Positions 11,905 through 21,829 of a DNA stretch of 64,000 bases are shown one piece after another (the first letter of the stretch is position 1; each line of letters opens with the position of its first letter). A model generated the notes under the pieces. That model was not told where the DNA came from. It did not search any database and saw only the letters and a program-made list of their open reading frames with translations. The translations under genes were made by a program, and so were the position numbers. The stretch comes from Euclidia mi (Eukaryota; Arthropoda; Insecta; Lepidoptera; Erebidae), in NCBI GenBank assembly GCA_944739405.2, contig OX123191.2, positions 2,956,830 through 3,020,829 on the forward strand, read 5' to 3'.

Positions 11905-12037
11905 CCACCGGTAGCTTGGTCCCTGTGCCCGATGCCGGTGGGTCTCCGTGGTCCTATTTTATATAGTTATTTTTTTTTTTGTTAAGTGATTTAATTATAT
12001 AAAATAAGATCAATGAGAATGAAAATAAATAAAGAGG
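9402..12037 (+). mobile_element. R4/Dong-type non-LTR retrotransposon, 5'-truncated
   Basis: The element starts right after a TAA array with GTGGGCAAATCG. It contains a reverse transcriptase and a restriction-like endonuclease, a short 3' UTR with GATGCCGGTGGG and poly-T, and ends at about 12,037. The sequence then continues with ATAATAATAA, so TAA repeats flank both sides. R4-clade elements such as Bombyx Dong are known to use TAA repeats as targets. The N-terminal DNA-binding zinc fingers expected of full-length relatives are missing. Confidence 0.8.
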
Positions 12038-12040
12038 AAT

Positions 12041-12250
12041 AATAATAAATTTTTATTCACAGAAATACAGAGAGCATAAAATACAAACAAAAATGTTCTA
12101 ATATAATAATAGTATAAATGCTGTGGATTTTCAATTGATTGGAAAAAACACCATACCCCTGTACTAGTAAGAAACTGTATCACAGGCGGTTGGGTCTCTC
12201 TTTACAAATTTGAGATTTGTATTTTACAATACAACAATAATATTACGTAT
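12041..12250 (-). mobile_element. LINE 3' UTR and (ATT)n tail, minus strand
   Basis: Read on the minus strand, a non-coding stretch with ACAGGGGTATGGTGTTTT ends in GTGAATAAAAATTTATTATTATT. That is a polyadenylation-like signal followed by an ATT tail, as at a LINE 3' end. Its tail is the TAA array bordering the Dong-type element. No coding part is preserved. Confidence 0.5.
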
Positions 12251-12579
12251 TTAACAAAAGACAGTGGTCAATATAAAACTTAGTTAATAATTAATAGCTA
12301 CATGAATATAACTAAGATGATCATGTAATATACTATATAATTGCCTGACGAGCATTTTAGAGAATTCACGAACGTAACTTATAAAGCTGTGGGTCAGCAT
12401 AATCGTACATGATGTCAATGTTAATTAAACCTTTATTATTTAGTATGACGTAAATAACTCATGTGTGCATTTTATTAAACTAGATGTTTGATGTTAGTAG
12501 GTCAATATTCTAATGAGGTGTGTTAGGTGAATCACAAAATGAAATATCAAGTCTTAAAATTAAATAATAAATATGAAAT
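12251..12579. other. AT-rich spacer
   Basis: Nothing recognised. Confidence 0.5.
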
Positions 12580-12893
12580 AAATTATTTTTAAATAAAAAA
12601 GAACCGACTTCAAACACACCAAAGAACTAAAAACCAAAAAATAATTGGTTACGGAGCAAAACGTTTTGGCGTCGGTGCCAAGCCCTTACGCAAATAGTTA
12701 CTCAATTACAAACTACCAACTCTATCAACAACGAAAGTTATATAAAAAAGTGTAGAGGTTTTATAGTAGTAGTAGTTAAGAAATACTTGGCTTGGCACCG
12801 ACTCCAAAAAGTTTTGCTCCGTAACCAATTATTTTTTGGTTTTTAGTTCTTTGGTGTGTTTGAAGTCGGTTCTTTTTTATTTAAAAATAATTT
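12580..12893. repeat. Palindrome with about 105-bp arms
   Basis: The left arm (12,580-12,685) and right arm (12,789-12,893) are reverse complements with few mismatches. They share GAACCGACTTCAAACACACC, AATAATTGGTTACGGAGCAA and CGGTGCCAAGC. A 103-bp spacer separates them. The second copy of this palindrome is at 45,911-46,222. Confidence 0.85.
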
Positions 12894-12977
12894 ATTTTTT
12901 GCTTTTTAGTGGTATACTAATGAAAATAGTAATAGGTGGTAAATAGGTACATAAGAAAGTGTAGGTGGTACATGATC

Positions 12978-13580
12978 CCCCCCCCGTGGGATCTCCACCT
13001 TGTCGTGGTGGGGGGGCTCAGTAACCGTGGATTGGTCACCCGCGGTGAAGCTAAGAGGGATCCAGGAGGGGACCCTCCGCGTGGGCTTGACGGAGGCCTG
13101 CGCAGGATGCGTTCAAAGGGGCGGGTGCGAGGGACAGTTCTTCTGTCCCTCGCAGTCGGGTGCGGTCACGGGAGGAGAGGCGTGTCGGTGTTGCGTTGCC
13201 GCGCGTCCTATCTCCCGCGAACAAATGGGGGCGCACCATCATTGCGTCGCGGTGGGGCCGCAGAGGAAGAGGAGATGCGGTGTTGCGTTGCCGTCCTCCC
13301 TATCCTCTGCGGCCGCTGAGTGTTTTGGCGGCGGAGCCCAACACCTTCATCCGCCTCCAAGCGGGTTTTGTTCGGGGCCCGCCTAACCATCTGGCCGGCC
13401 AATACCCGTCGGAGGGTAGCGAGGAATGCTTCAGCGATACCCGACCCTCCGACACACGCGTACGTGAGGAACACGGGTTGGCTTTTAGTCAGTAAGAGTC
13501 TGTCAGTCCCCTTCGTCCTTCTTCCAGGGCGGAGGGACTCCATGAGGATTTTCCAACACGACACCAAAAAAAAAAAAAAA
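12978..13580 (+). mobile_element. GC-rich non-autonomous retroinsertion with poly-A and 14-bp target duplication
   Basis: A GC-rich block begins with CCCCCGTGGGATCTCCACC and TTGTCGTGGTGGGGGGGC and ends with TTTTAGTCAGTAAGAGTCTG, a GGGCGGAGGGACTCC block and a poly-A tract of about 15 (13,566-13,580). It is flanked by GGTGGTACATGATC (12,964-12,977) and GGTGGGACATGATC (13,581-13,594), a 14-bp duplication with one mismatch. The 5' and 3' ends resemble what I recall of R1-type lepidopteran LINEs, so I infer an internally deleted derivative. Its several overlapping ORFs reflect GC bias and show no domain. Confidence 0.7.
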
Positions 13581-13783
13581 GGTGGGACATGATCGGGAGG
13601 CCTTCTTTACGTGCCTCAATTCTCAAATGTAGACCTGTACCTTTCTGGCAATTTCAGTAAGTATTTTTTTTGTTTTCAACTAACTAGCCTAAACACGTTC
13701 GTTTAGGCTAGTTAGATCATAGTCAGGTCCCGGAAATCATCCAATACCAAAGTTTGCCAAGACAAAACAAACGAGCCTTAACA

Positions 13784-14740
13784 CGATGAGATTGCGTTAT
13801 TGTATTACAAAGATCCCATGGCCACCTTCCTGCTCTATCATCAGACTTTGGTAAACATTCAGTACTAAAGTCCATGTAAAGACGAATCAAACGAGCACAA
13901 ACTCAATGGGATTGCGTCTTTGTATTACAAAGATCCCATGGCCACCTTCCTGCTCCTTCATAAGACCCTGAAAAACATCCAGTACCAAAGTCCATGTAAA
14001 GACCAATCTAACGACCCTAAACTCGATGAGATTGGGTTACCTTCCAGCTCTATCATCAGACCATGGAAATCATCCAGCTTCAAAGTCTATGTAATGACGA
14101 CTCAAACGAGCCCAAACTCGATGGGATTGCGTAATTGTATTACAAATATCCCATGGCTACCTTCCTGCTTCATCATCAGAGTTTGGTAAACATTCAGCAC
14201 TAAATTCCATGTAAAGCCGAATCAAACGAGCCCAAACTCAATGGGATTGCGTCTTTGTATTACAAAGATCCCATGGCCACCTTCCTGCTCCATCATCAGA
14301 CCCTGGAACACATCCAGTACCGAAGTCCATGTAAAGACGAATCAAACGAGCCCAAATTCAATGGGATTGCGTCTTTGTATTAAAAAGATCCCATGGCCAC
14401 CTTCCTGCTCCATCATCAGACCTTGGAAAACATCCAGTACCGAAGTCCATGTAAAGACCAATCAAACGAGCCCAAACTCAATGGGATTGCGTCCTTGTAT
14501 TACAAAGATACCATGGCCACCTTCCTGTTCCATCATCAGACCCTGGAAAACATCCAGTACCAAAGTCCATGTAAAAACGAATCAAACGACCCTACACTCG
14601 ATGAGATTGGGTTATTGTATCACAAACATCTCATGGTTACCTTCCAACTCTATCATCAGACAATGGTAATCATCCAGCATCAAAGTCTATATAAAGACGA
14701 CTCAAACGAGCCCAAACTCAATGGCATTGGGTTGTTATCG
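13784..14740. repeat. 120-bp tandem repeat, about eight units
   Basis: Units recur at about 13,784, 13,904, 14,025 (shortened), 14,122, 14,240, 14,360, 14,480, 14,600 and 14,720. They share ATGGGATTGCGT, ATCCCATGGCCACCTTCC, CATCATCAGACC and GTCCATGTAAAGAC. The period is divisible by three, so frames stay open across units (for example 14,241-14,669), but this is a by-product and not a gene. Copy B holds only about two and a half units. Confidence 0.9.
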
Positions 14741-14976
14741 TCAAATCGCTTCAAGTGTGCTTATAAAATTTGAAGAGTTCCTTCGATTTCTTCAGGATTC
14801 CATAATCAGATCCTGACTTGATAATCATGGGACCAACTAGGAGGTATACTCTTTCAATCAAAACAAGAATTTTTGAAATCGGTCCGGGCGTCTTAGAGAA
14901 ATCGGGGAACATACATAAAAAAAAAAAGATTCCGACGAATTGTAAACCTCCTCCTTTTTTTGAAGTCGGTTAAAAA

Positions 14977-15030
14977 ATAGTAGATAAAAGGTCGAAAATA
15001 CGATATTACGTCGCTCCTAGGCGCCTTCAT
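14977..15030 (-). pseudogene. ORF2 start of a non-LTR element, cut off by copy A
   Basis: An ATG at 15,028-15,030 overlaps the end of ORF1 (stop at 15,017-15,019) in a different frame, the classic overlapping ORF1/ORF2 layout of R1/Jockey elements. The frame stays open for about 18 codons, then runs into the TTAACCGACTTC terminus of the composite repeat. No further ORF2 was found at 12,250-12,580 on the far side of that repeat. Confidence 0.45.
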
Positions 15031-16231
15031 AATCCACGGAGTTTATGTACCTCTTTTCCGCCATTGTTCTTGCTGGGCAGTCATTAGAACCGGTGTTGTG
15101 GTTGCTGGGCTTCTTGAAGTGTAAGCAAGTCGCGCATTTTGGGTCTTCGGATTTCCTAGTGCAGTCCTTTATCGTGTGTCCTTGGTTGCCGCAATGACCG
15201 CATGTATATTGAGACTCTCTGCAAGACTTAGCCGCATGACCATACTGCTGACACTTATAACAGCGAGTAACTAGGGTGAAATCCTTCACCGGGCAAGATG
15301 ACCAATTTATAAAGATCCTGTCTTGGATTATCAGTGCTCTACAAATGGCTGCAGATACTTCTATTACGTAGTTACAGGTCTCAGCATCTTTACGGCCCGA
15401 TTTATGACTCAGCTTGATTTCATTGAGAAAGGTCTCTAGGTTGCAGCTTTGAAGTTTCTCCGCTAAGTTCTGGTGGTACAGGCACGTGAAAACTTCCGTC
15501 TCTTTCATATTTGAAGGCACTCCAACGATCACGATTTTAGGCTTCCGTTTGTGGGGTTCATTGACTATGAGGCCTGAGTTTGCATGTTGTACCGATTGTT
15601 TTACTTTCTCAATATCATCTTTGGTCTCGGTGCTGATGATCACGCCGCCGTTCTTAATCTTGCGTAGTGCTCTCACGTGGAGGTTCATTTGTTCAGGCCT
15701 GATGATTTTTTGCACTAATGATTTTGTGTCGTCACTCGATTTTAGCTTGTCATTTGGATAGATTGCCACCGAACTTACGCTAATGGGCTGAATAAAATTA
15801 TGTGCAGATTTTTTAACCATCTCAGCGAAAGACGGTGCAGAGGTGGTAGATTTCGAGGACTCCTGTATGGATTGCTTTAGATCTTGAAGGCTCTGAGACA
15901 AATCAAGTTGTTCTTGCTGGGATTTGATGGTAGAATGGGCCTGGATAGCATGTGACTTAAGGGACTGGTACTGAACTGCCAACTGCGAAACTTTAGTGCC
16001 CACATGGCGACAGAGATTGCTGACTCTCATCTTCTGCTCAGAGTTTAGTTTTCCTTCTTGTGCTATAGAACACACTTCGTTGAGGTACTGCTCAATAGAT
16101 GACATCCAGTTCTGGATTTCAGGCGTAGGGATGATTTCAAGTGCTGGACGCTCAGGTGCAGGTGCAGGTGCCGGCGTCGGAGGAGGACTCCGAGCAGTCT
16201 TCCTACTCGGAGTGAAAGGACTGTGATCCAT
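15017..16231 (-). CDS. Non-LTR retrotransposon ORF1 (Gag-like, zinc knuckles), intact
   Basis: An uninterrupted 404-codon frame starts at the ATG 16,229-16,231. Residues 1-30 are proline-rich (PPPTPAPAPAPE), and residues 90-130 have a polar, coiled-coil-like stretch (SQSLQDLKQSIQE). The middle carries the NLHVRALRKIKNGGVIIST block typical of R1/LOA/Jockey ORF1. The C-terminal third has three cysteine clusters: CYKCQQYGHAAKSC, CGHCGNQGHTIKDC (both C-x2-C-x4-H-x4-C) and a variant CATCLHFKKPSNHNTGSNDC. Such proteins bind the element's RNA and form the RNP. This is the only unbroken transposon ORF of its size in the window. Its partner ORF2 is missing, so the locus is not autonomous, though ORF1 protein could still be made. 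The exact clade is uncertain. Confidence 0.85.
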   Translation of the reverse strand: MDHSPFTPSRKTARSPPPTPAPAPAPERPALEIIPTPEIQNWMSSIEQYLNEVCSIAQEGKLNSEQKMRVSNLCRHVGTKVSQLAVQYQSLKSHAIQAHSTIKSQQEQLDLSQSLQDLKQSIQESSKSTTSAPSFAEMVKKSAHNFIQPISVSSVAIYPNDKLKSSDDTKSLVQKIIRPEQMNLHVRALRKIKNGGVIISTETKDDIEKVKQSVQHANSGLIVNEPHKRKPKIVIVGVPSNMKETEVFTCLYHQNLAEKLQSCNLETFLNEIKLSHKSGRKDAETCNYVIEVSAAICRALIIQDRIFINWSSCPVKDFTLVTRCYKCQQYGHAAKSCRESQYTCGHCGNQGHTIKDCTRKSEDPKCATCLHFKKPSNHNTGSNDCPARTMAEKRYINSVDYEGA

Positions 16232-16460
16232 TATATATTGCTTACAATGTCAATCACGATACATTTTATAACACACAGTTTTGTTACGTTCGCAGATAGT
16301 TGTACGCGTTGATTGAGGTCACGATTTAAAAATATTTAATTAATAATTACTCATGCGATTCAACACGTCCGTTCTCAACAACAGTGCGAAAGATGTTTTT
16401 CGCAATAAAGATGATTATTATTATTATTATAAAATAAAAAAAAATCAAAAAAAAAAAAAA

Positions 16461-16706
16461 AATAAATAAATAAAATAAAATAAAATAAAATAAAATAAAA
16501 TAAAATAAAATAAAATAAAATAAAATAAAATAAAATAAAATAAAATAAAATAAAATAAAATAAAATAAAATAAAATAAAATAAAATAAAATAAAATAAAA
16601 TAAAATAAAATAAAATAAAATAAAATAAAATAAAATAAAATAAAATAAAATAAAATAAAATAAAATAAAAAGAATAAAATAAAATAAAATAAAATAAAAT
16701 AAAATA
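16461..16706. repeat. (TAAAA)n microsatellite, about 240 bp
   Basis: An almost pure TAAAA pentanucleotide array, preceded by poly-A and (TTA)n, lies about 230 bp upstream of the ORF1 start on the minus strand. The long minus-strand frame inside it (rich in ILFYF) is low-complexity noise. Confidence 0.95.
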
Positions 16707-17393
16707 CTGCATAAATAAAATAAATATATAATTATAATTGCATAAGTTGATAAAAAATGCTATGCAATAGCTTTACCGCGGCAGTCTCCGAGTGCCACAC
16801 GTCTTTTTTACAACTAGCTTTTACCCACGATCTCGCAGCGTTAACTACAAAAAGTAGACTACTTCAATCGCTTTCAACATAAGTTTAGTGATTTTTTTAT
16901 AGACTCACGCCTGTATCCCCGAAGGGGTAGGCAGAGGTGTAATATTTAGGTACTTTTACTTACGCGAAATTTACTGTAAGTCTTTGATGACATTATGCAG
17001 TTATACGGCTCAGCAGAAAAACACTCATTACATCAGAATACTACATAGGCAAACTTTTATCTCAATACCTGACTCTCACGAGGAGAAGCCGTGGGTTGAA
17101 TAATAAAGTTTAGGTGTTTTTGTTGAATGTTTTTCAGTTTTTCACCAAACAACTCCTAAAACACGCCTTCTGGACACATTTTTGCCTCTTATATTAGAAA
17201 GGACCCCATCAGAGGACCGAGGGTATTATATATTGCGTTCCAAGATCGACTACCGATATTGTGTGTTAACAATTTCGGGGATGTATGATAAATGACATGT
17301 TTAGCCGGTGTTTGGGTGTATTACACAACAGATAGTATATAAATATACATCACTGTCGCACTTTTAACAATACTTGCTTTCATTATTTGATAT
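16707..17393. other. Spacer with one LINE/SINE tail fragment
   Basis: At 16,900-16,945 the minus strand reads CACCTCTGCCTACCCCTTCGG then GGCGTGAGTCTATA. This is the 3' tail shared by the RTE-like LINE at 29.5-31.9 kb and the tRNA-SINEs. The rest is unrecognised. Confidence 0.6.
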
Positions 17394-17440
17394 ATTAAGC
17401 AATGTTTAGATAGGTCACTGCCTGGATGGGTGACCGTTTG
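17394..17440 (+). mobile_element. 5S rRNA-like fragment
   Basis: ATTAAGCAATG and CTGGATGGGTGACCG are spaced as in the 5S rRNA internal promoter (AAGTTAAGCAACG and TTGGATGGGTGACCG). Only the central part of 5S is present, so this is a decayed 5S-derived SINE or pseudogene and not a 5S gene. Confidence 0.6.
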
Positions 17441-18704
17441 TATTCAATTTTGAATATTAATAATGGTTTTTTGAGGGACTAGCAACAAATTTTTCTTGAA
17501 CCTTTGGTGCTTAATTGTTGCGAAAATACGCAAATATGGGCAACTCCGTAAACAAATTGAATGGTATTATATTTCATTTTACTTACCTATCTTCCAGTTG
17601 TTTTTGAATAAAAATAAATCTACCCTCACCCTGTATGTGGTGAAATGCTGACAGTACTGTTTTGAATTTTTGTTTTTTAAACATTTTCCTCATTATGCTG
17701 TGAGCAACGAGTTGACTTTGATCGTTGTTTACTTCAACGCAATTATGAACGGTTTAAACATATTCCAGTATCATTCACTCTCTTTAAGGGCATTGCACCG
17801 ACTAGGAATAAATTCTGAGTAGCGAGGGAGGGACACTTTACAAACTTTTATATAAAGGACGAAATTAAAGGTATGTTCAACATTTTGTTGAACACAGAAT
17901 TGGTGTCTCGTTTGTAGATCGAACAGAAGCGAGGCGACCGCTTAAGCTTCAACACCATCGTCGTCCGTGCAGTCTAACTTAGGCATCAGCTTTTTTTAGT
18001 TATTGAAACAATTTTTCGATCTATATATTTTATAAAAGGAAGTCCTCCTCTCTCTCTCTCCTCCTCCAGTATAACTGTGATAATCTCAAACATTACGGAA
18101 ATAATTTTTGCACGGTTTTTACCAGTAGGTAGTGTGATTCTTGAGGAAGGTTTAGGTGCATAGTTCAAGCGGGCACAGTCGCGGGCGATGTCTAGTGTAA
18201 TGATAAATTTATAAAATCTAGAACCTGTTACTATATTCACGATCATATTCTTAGCGCCTGTTTGAGATAAAATCAAATGTTTACAAGCTTCGGTATGCCT
18301 TTATGCTTTATTCAGAATGTCTTGCATACCTCATACATCGATGTGAAATTTCTATGTAATAAGAGGATTACTGGTTGGTTTTATGTTATTAGCGACGGTT
18401 TTGTAATGTGGTGCTTAGAAGATTTAGTGTAAATTAATGAAAACTTTTAGAATGTAGTTCAGATAATTGAAAGTGTTTGATCTAGTTTATGTCGTATTTA
18501 AGGAGTTTATATAAAAATAATCGAAAAGAATTACTTTCGACTATGACAGTGTGTGTTTTGTCATGTACGTGAATATTTATATTATAATAATATATTGATT
18601 AGTGACACGCTTTTGCTAACAGTTTCGTCTGCGTAGCAGGATAAGATTAACGTTTAACGAAAAATTTATCATCAGCCCTGTAAAAAGTGTACAATGTACA
18701 TAGT
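17441..18704. other. Spacer with a SINE fragment
   Basis: At 17,885-17,965 the minus strand has a decayed tRNA-like head (GTTGAAGCTTAAGCGGTCGCC) akin to 63,780-63,892. No genes are seen in the rest. Confidence 0.5.
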
Positions 18705-18880
18705 ACTAATACTGGGCAGAGGCCTCTTCTCACTACGAGAAGGGTTAAGCCCATCATTTTAGGCAAGTACGGGTTGGCAGAATTCACATATCTATCGAGA
18801 CCATTATAGAGAACTCTTAGACATGCAAGTTTCCTAAGTGGTGCGCGCCACGGGGTCGAATCTTGGCTAGTCCATCACTG
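18705..18880 (-). mobile_element. Decayed interspersed repeat with tRNA-like head
   Basis: CTGGGCAGAGGCCTCTTC, a GTACGGGTTGGCAGA block, GAGAACTCTTAGACATGCAAG and a degenerate B-box-like GGGGTCGAATC occur in the order I recall for a common lepidopteran SINE-like repeat. Confidence 0.5.
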
Positions 18881-20244
18881 TATTAATGTCGTTATAGCCA
18901 TTTAATAGAAGGTCCGTGATAAACATATGTACGTATAGGAGTATTATTAATAGCTCTGAACTATTATTACTAGTCTCTACGTAAGCCGCATAAAGTCTAA
19001 AGCGGAGATTGATAGACGGAAATTAATCAACATCATGTTAGTGATCCCGCAATCCAGACTAATATAAAGATAAAACCCCTAATGACCCTTGTCAATAATC
19101 GTAAATGCATTGAAATTTACAATTATTGACAAGGGTCAATAGGGAAACATCGAGGCGCCCTTCCGCAACGTTAGATTTGTCGAAATCAGCTTATTCCAGA
19201 ACGATAGATTTGTCCCAATCACAGCATTTCCACCGAACTCATTCAATCCAACCCATACAATTAAACTTGAATATGGATCCACTATAACATAAACTGACAT
19301 AAACAGTCAGATCCCGACACTACAGGTTCGTAGGCAGTAAATCTATTGTTCGACGTGATTAAGTCGACTTAAATAAGCTGAATTGGATGATTCTCGCACA
19401 TCAATAGATTATACTCCGGCGTCAATCGACTAGCCGGGGTTTACTACATTGTGTGCCTACTGAAGATGAGCGGAACTGAGCAGTGTGCTATACACATACT
19501 AATAGTTTTTTTTGCTCTGAACCCAAACCGCTTTTTAACAAAAGGTGGTTTAAATATAAATTGAAAGTGTCTTTAAATTGTGTCTAAGACAAGTGTTTAA
19601 ATTGAAGTTGTCTCAACTTCCATTTTAAAGGCACATTTTTGTAAACCTATTAATTGGAACAAATATTAAAATAAAAAACAATTTCTCTGTAATATTGCAG
19701 TCAAGGACTAACTGACGTTATATGAGCTCGTTTTGTAATAGGCAGTGTATAGTTACTGAAATAATGCGAAGCCTTAATCGAGCCTCACGCTGTCGTCTGT
19801 AAAATAATTGTTAAAATAGATTCACCTGTACCAAATATTACTCAATATCATGCAAAAACCCTTACCACTTAAGAAAATCATAGACGGACACTTAAACTTT
19901 ATTTATTTGTATAGATCAGATAAAGTGTTGACTCACATAGGGATCAAACCCCCGACACACGACACAGTGGCAATGAGACTACTTAAATACTACGCACACC
20001 GCTCATCTACCTCGCATATGTGTAGTGGATACACAGCTTTACACAATGTACATCGTGCCTCCAAATACCAATGATTTCGAATACGTTTCGATCCGTGTTG
20101 CGATCGTCATAAGCCGGATTAGGGGAGTGGTTGGCTGTAATTAAGACACCAAAAACCGGCGAAAATATGAATGCATCATTGTAAATAGTACTATGTATAT
20201 GAATGCTATATTTAAATTGACTTGGTTTTAAGACTAACAATAAC
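18881..20244. other. Spacer with hairpin and SINE fragment
   Basis: No gene is seen. It holds the hairpin at 19,083-19,138 and, at 19,925-20,000, a minus-strand tRNA-like head with the B-box complement GGATCAAACCCCCGACAC. Confidence 0.5.
19083..19138. repeat. Near-perfect hairpin, 24-nt arms
   Basis: TGACCCTTGTCAATAATCG pairs with its complement at 19,115-19,138 with a single mismatch. Confidence 0.85.
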
Positions 20245-20508
20245 TTCATGCCTTTATCCCCGAAGGGGTAGGCACAGGTGTATAATAAGTGGGGGTGCCA
20301 CTTCGCCAGTTATGTTTTGGTCCCAATATAATAGGGGGCAAACCTATTGCCATCTACCAGGCATATTATTAAGCGAGCGAAAATTAACATTTTTAATGCA
20401 CACATTACTTCAAAAAGTCAGAGGTGTGTACTCGGGGTGCCTGGGGATCGAACCCGAGACCATCCTCTCGGAAGTCCGTTACGTACACAACAGGGCTATC
20501 GCTGCTTT
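20245..20508 (-). mobile_element. tRNA-derived SINE with LINE-like tail, full length
   Basis: On the minus strand the head carries GTCTCGGGTTCGATCCCC (B box). The body includes ATGCCTGGTAGATGG and CCCCCTATTATATTGGGAC, and the 3' end is CACCTGTGCCTACCCCTTCG followed by GGGATAAAGGCATGA. That tail resembles the 3' end of the RTE-like LINE near 31,820-31,856. It is the same family as 28,287-28,410 and 43,485-43,675. Confidence 0.75.
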
Positions 20509-20724
20509 TTTTTAATACTAGTTTTAGAGTTTTATTAACATTCATGGAATTGGTACAGAAAGTCTAGCATGTACTATGTATTCTTAAGACAATAATCTAT
20601 TATTATTATTTACTTGACAATGGTCATAATATCTCTGGTTGAAAAGCAACCAAGGGCCGTCATATCTCACTACGATTCCATTAGTGCACTGATTGGCCCA
20701 CTTCGATGTCTGATGGTTGCAGAA

Positions 20725-21455
20725 ATCACTAGCCTAGTGGAGATACCAACAGACTGCGATGCAGAGGGTATCGGGTTCGAATCCACGCCGCACACCACTG
20801 ACTTTTCAAAAATATATATGCGTATTTATCATTTATTACAAATAATTCTATACAACAGAGTCGACAACCAATTCAGATACGCATTACGCCCCCGAAACTA
20901 ACTGAACCTACAGCAAAAAATTACAATAAGTTTCCGGACAACAAAAAAAACCTAGAAATTACTACAGCTTTTATAAAAAACTTAAAATGCCTTTTATTAG
21001 AAAAGTGTTACTACACGATCGACGAATACCTAAACGATTAACAATTAAATTACACTACACAGACTCATATAAATACGTAAAACACAGTTAAGGCAAATCC
21101 TCCAGGTATTTAGTTAGTTATTTCATATAAATAAATACCAATATCATAGAAAAAAAAATGTAATAGGTTTCACCGTCTCTCCTACTTTGCTTTGCCCAGG
21201 GTTCACCATGACTCATTTAAGCTAAGAACTACCACCTAAGCATACATTTTGAAATGCAATAAAGTATTGAGTATTGAATATTACTTCGTTAATTATAGCT
21301 TGGCTCGTGCTTCGTAGAGAATGTAAAACTTTCGGTCCCGGCTGTCTGAAATTCAGTCAAATCTGGTTAGACCAGCAAGTGGACCCCAGGATCCAATGCG
21401 TCATGCAACCGCGTCTCGGATGCAACCGGGATAACGCTAACGATGATGATCTTTG
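20725..21455 (+). mobile_element. tRNA-SINE split by another insertion
   Basis: The head at 20,725-20,800 (TAGCCTAGTGGAGATACC, GGGTTCGAATCC) and the body at 21,285-21,455 (TTCGGTCCCGGCTGTC, GGTTAGACCAGCAAGTGGAC, GATAACGCTAACGATGATGA) are consecutive parts of the SINE seen whole at 47,074-47,467. About 425 bases lie between. They end with AATAAAGTATTGAGTATTGA, which looks like the 3' end of another retroelement. Confidence 0.65.
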
Positions 21456-21705
21456 AATATGATGAAGAACGTCGATGCTCTGAACACGAAACGATAAATT
21501 CTGCTTGCCATAGATAAAAGAATACTTCTTTGAAATCAAACTACGGTTTACGGATTCTATCGTGACATATTGGTTTTAGTTTAAAGCGAATGATCTAGAA
21601 AATATTATTTTTATACTTCTGTTTCATGGCAGATAGGTTGCTTAGTATCAGCGGAAAGGGTCACATAGTTTTGTAGCTTAACTTTCACATCCTCGTAACA
21701 TAGCA

Positions 21706-21735
21706 TTTACCATGGACCAGCCGGTCCATGGTAAA
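21706..21735. repeat. Perfect hairpin, 13-bp arms
   Basis: TTTACCATGGACC / GGTCCATGGTAAA around AGCC. Confidence 0.85.
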
Positions 21736-21791
21736 AAGCACCCTAAAGCTCCAAGGTATGGCTTATCCAAAAACCCATCAGCTTCTGCTCC

Positions 21792-21829
21792 GTCTTGCTG
21801 TTATGAACAAAACTCCATAACAGCAAGAC
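21792..21829. repeat. Perfect hairpin, 14-bp arms
   Basis: GTCTTGCTGTTATG / CATAACAGCAAGAC around a 10-nt loop. Confidence 0.85.

Larger units (their letters stand above)
12580..14977 (+). mobile_element. Composite AACCGACTTC repeat, copy A
   Basis: The element starts with a long palindrome (12,580-12,893), continues through a linker with GGTATACTAATGAAAATAG and CCTCAATTCTCAAATGTAGACC, a 15-bp hairpin (13,680-13,715) and an eight-unit 120-bp tandem array. It ends with GACGAATTGTAAACCTCC then GAAGTCGGTT. Its outer ends form an inverted repeat AACCGACTTCAAA...TTTGAAGTCGGTT. The same order of parts, reversed, makes up copy B at 45,185-46,222. No transposase is present. The superfamily is unknown to me. 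Confidence 0.7.

Noticed and set aside
12936..13592. Cluster of overlapping ORFs on both strands (up to 128 codons)
   Set aside because: They lie in the GC-rich retroinsertion, where stop codons are rare. No domain, and they overlap in several frames.
13784..14740. Regular 120-bp repeats resembling a CRISPR array or a repeat protein gene
   Set aside because: Units are contiguous with no unique spacers. The open frames (14,241-14,669 and 14,393-14,773) exist in two frames at once because the period is a multiple of three. The same satellite lies in copy B within a non-coding repeat.
16347..16712. 121-codon minus-strand ORF
   Set aside because: It is a translation of the (TAAAA)n array (ILFYF repeats).
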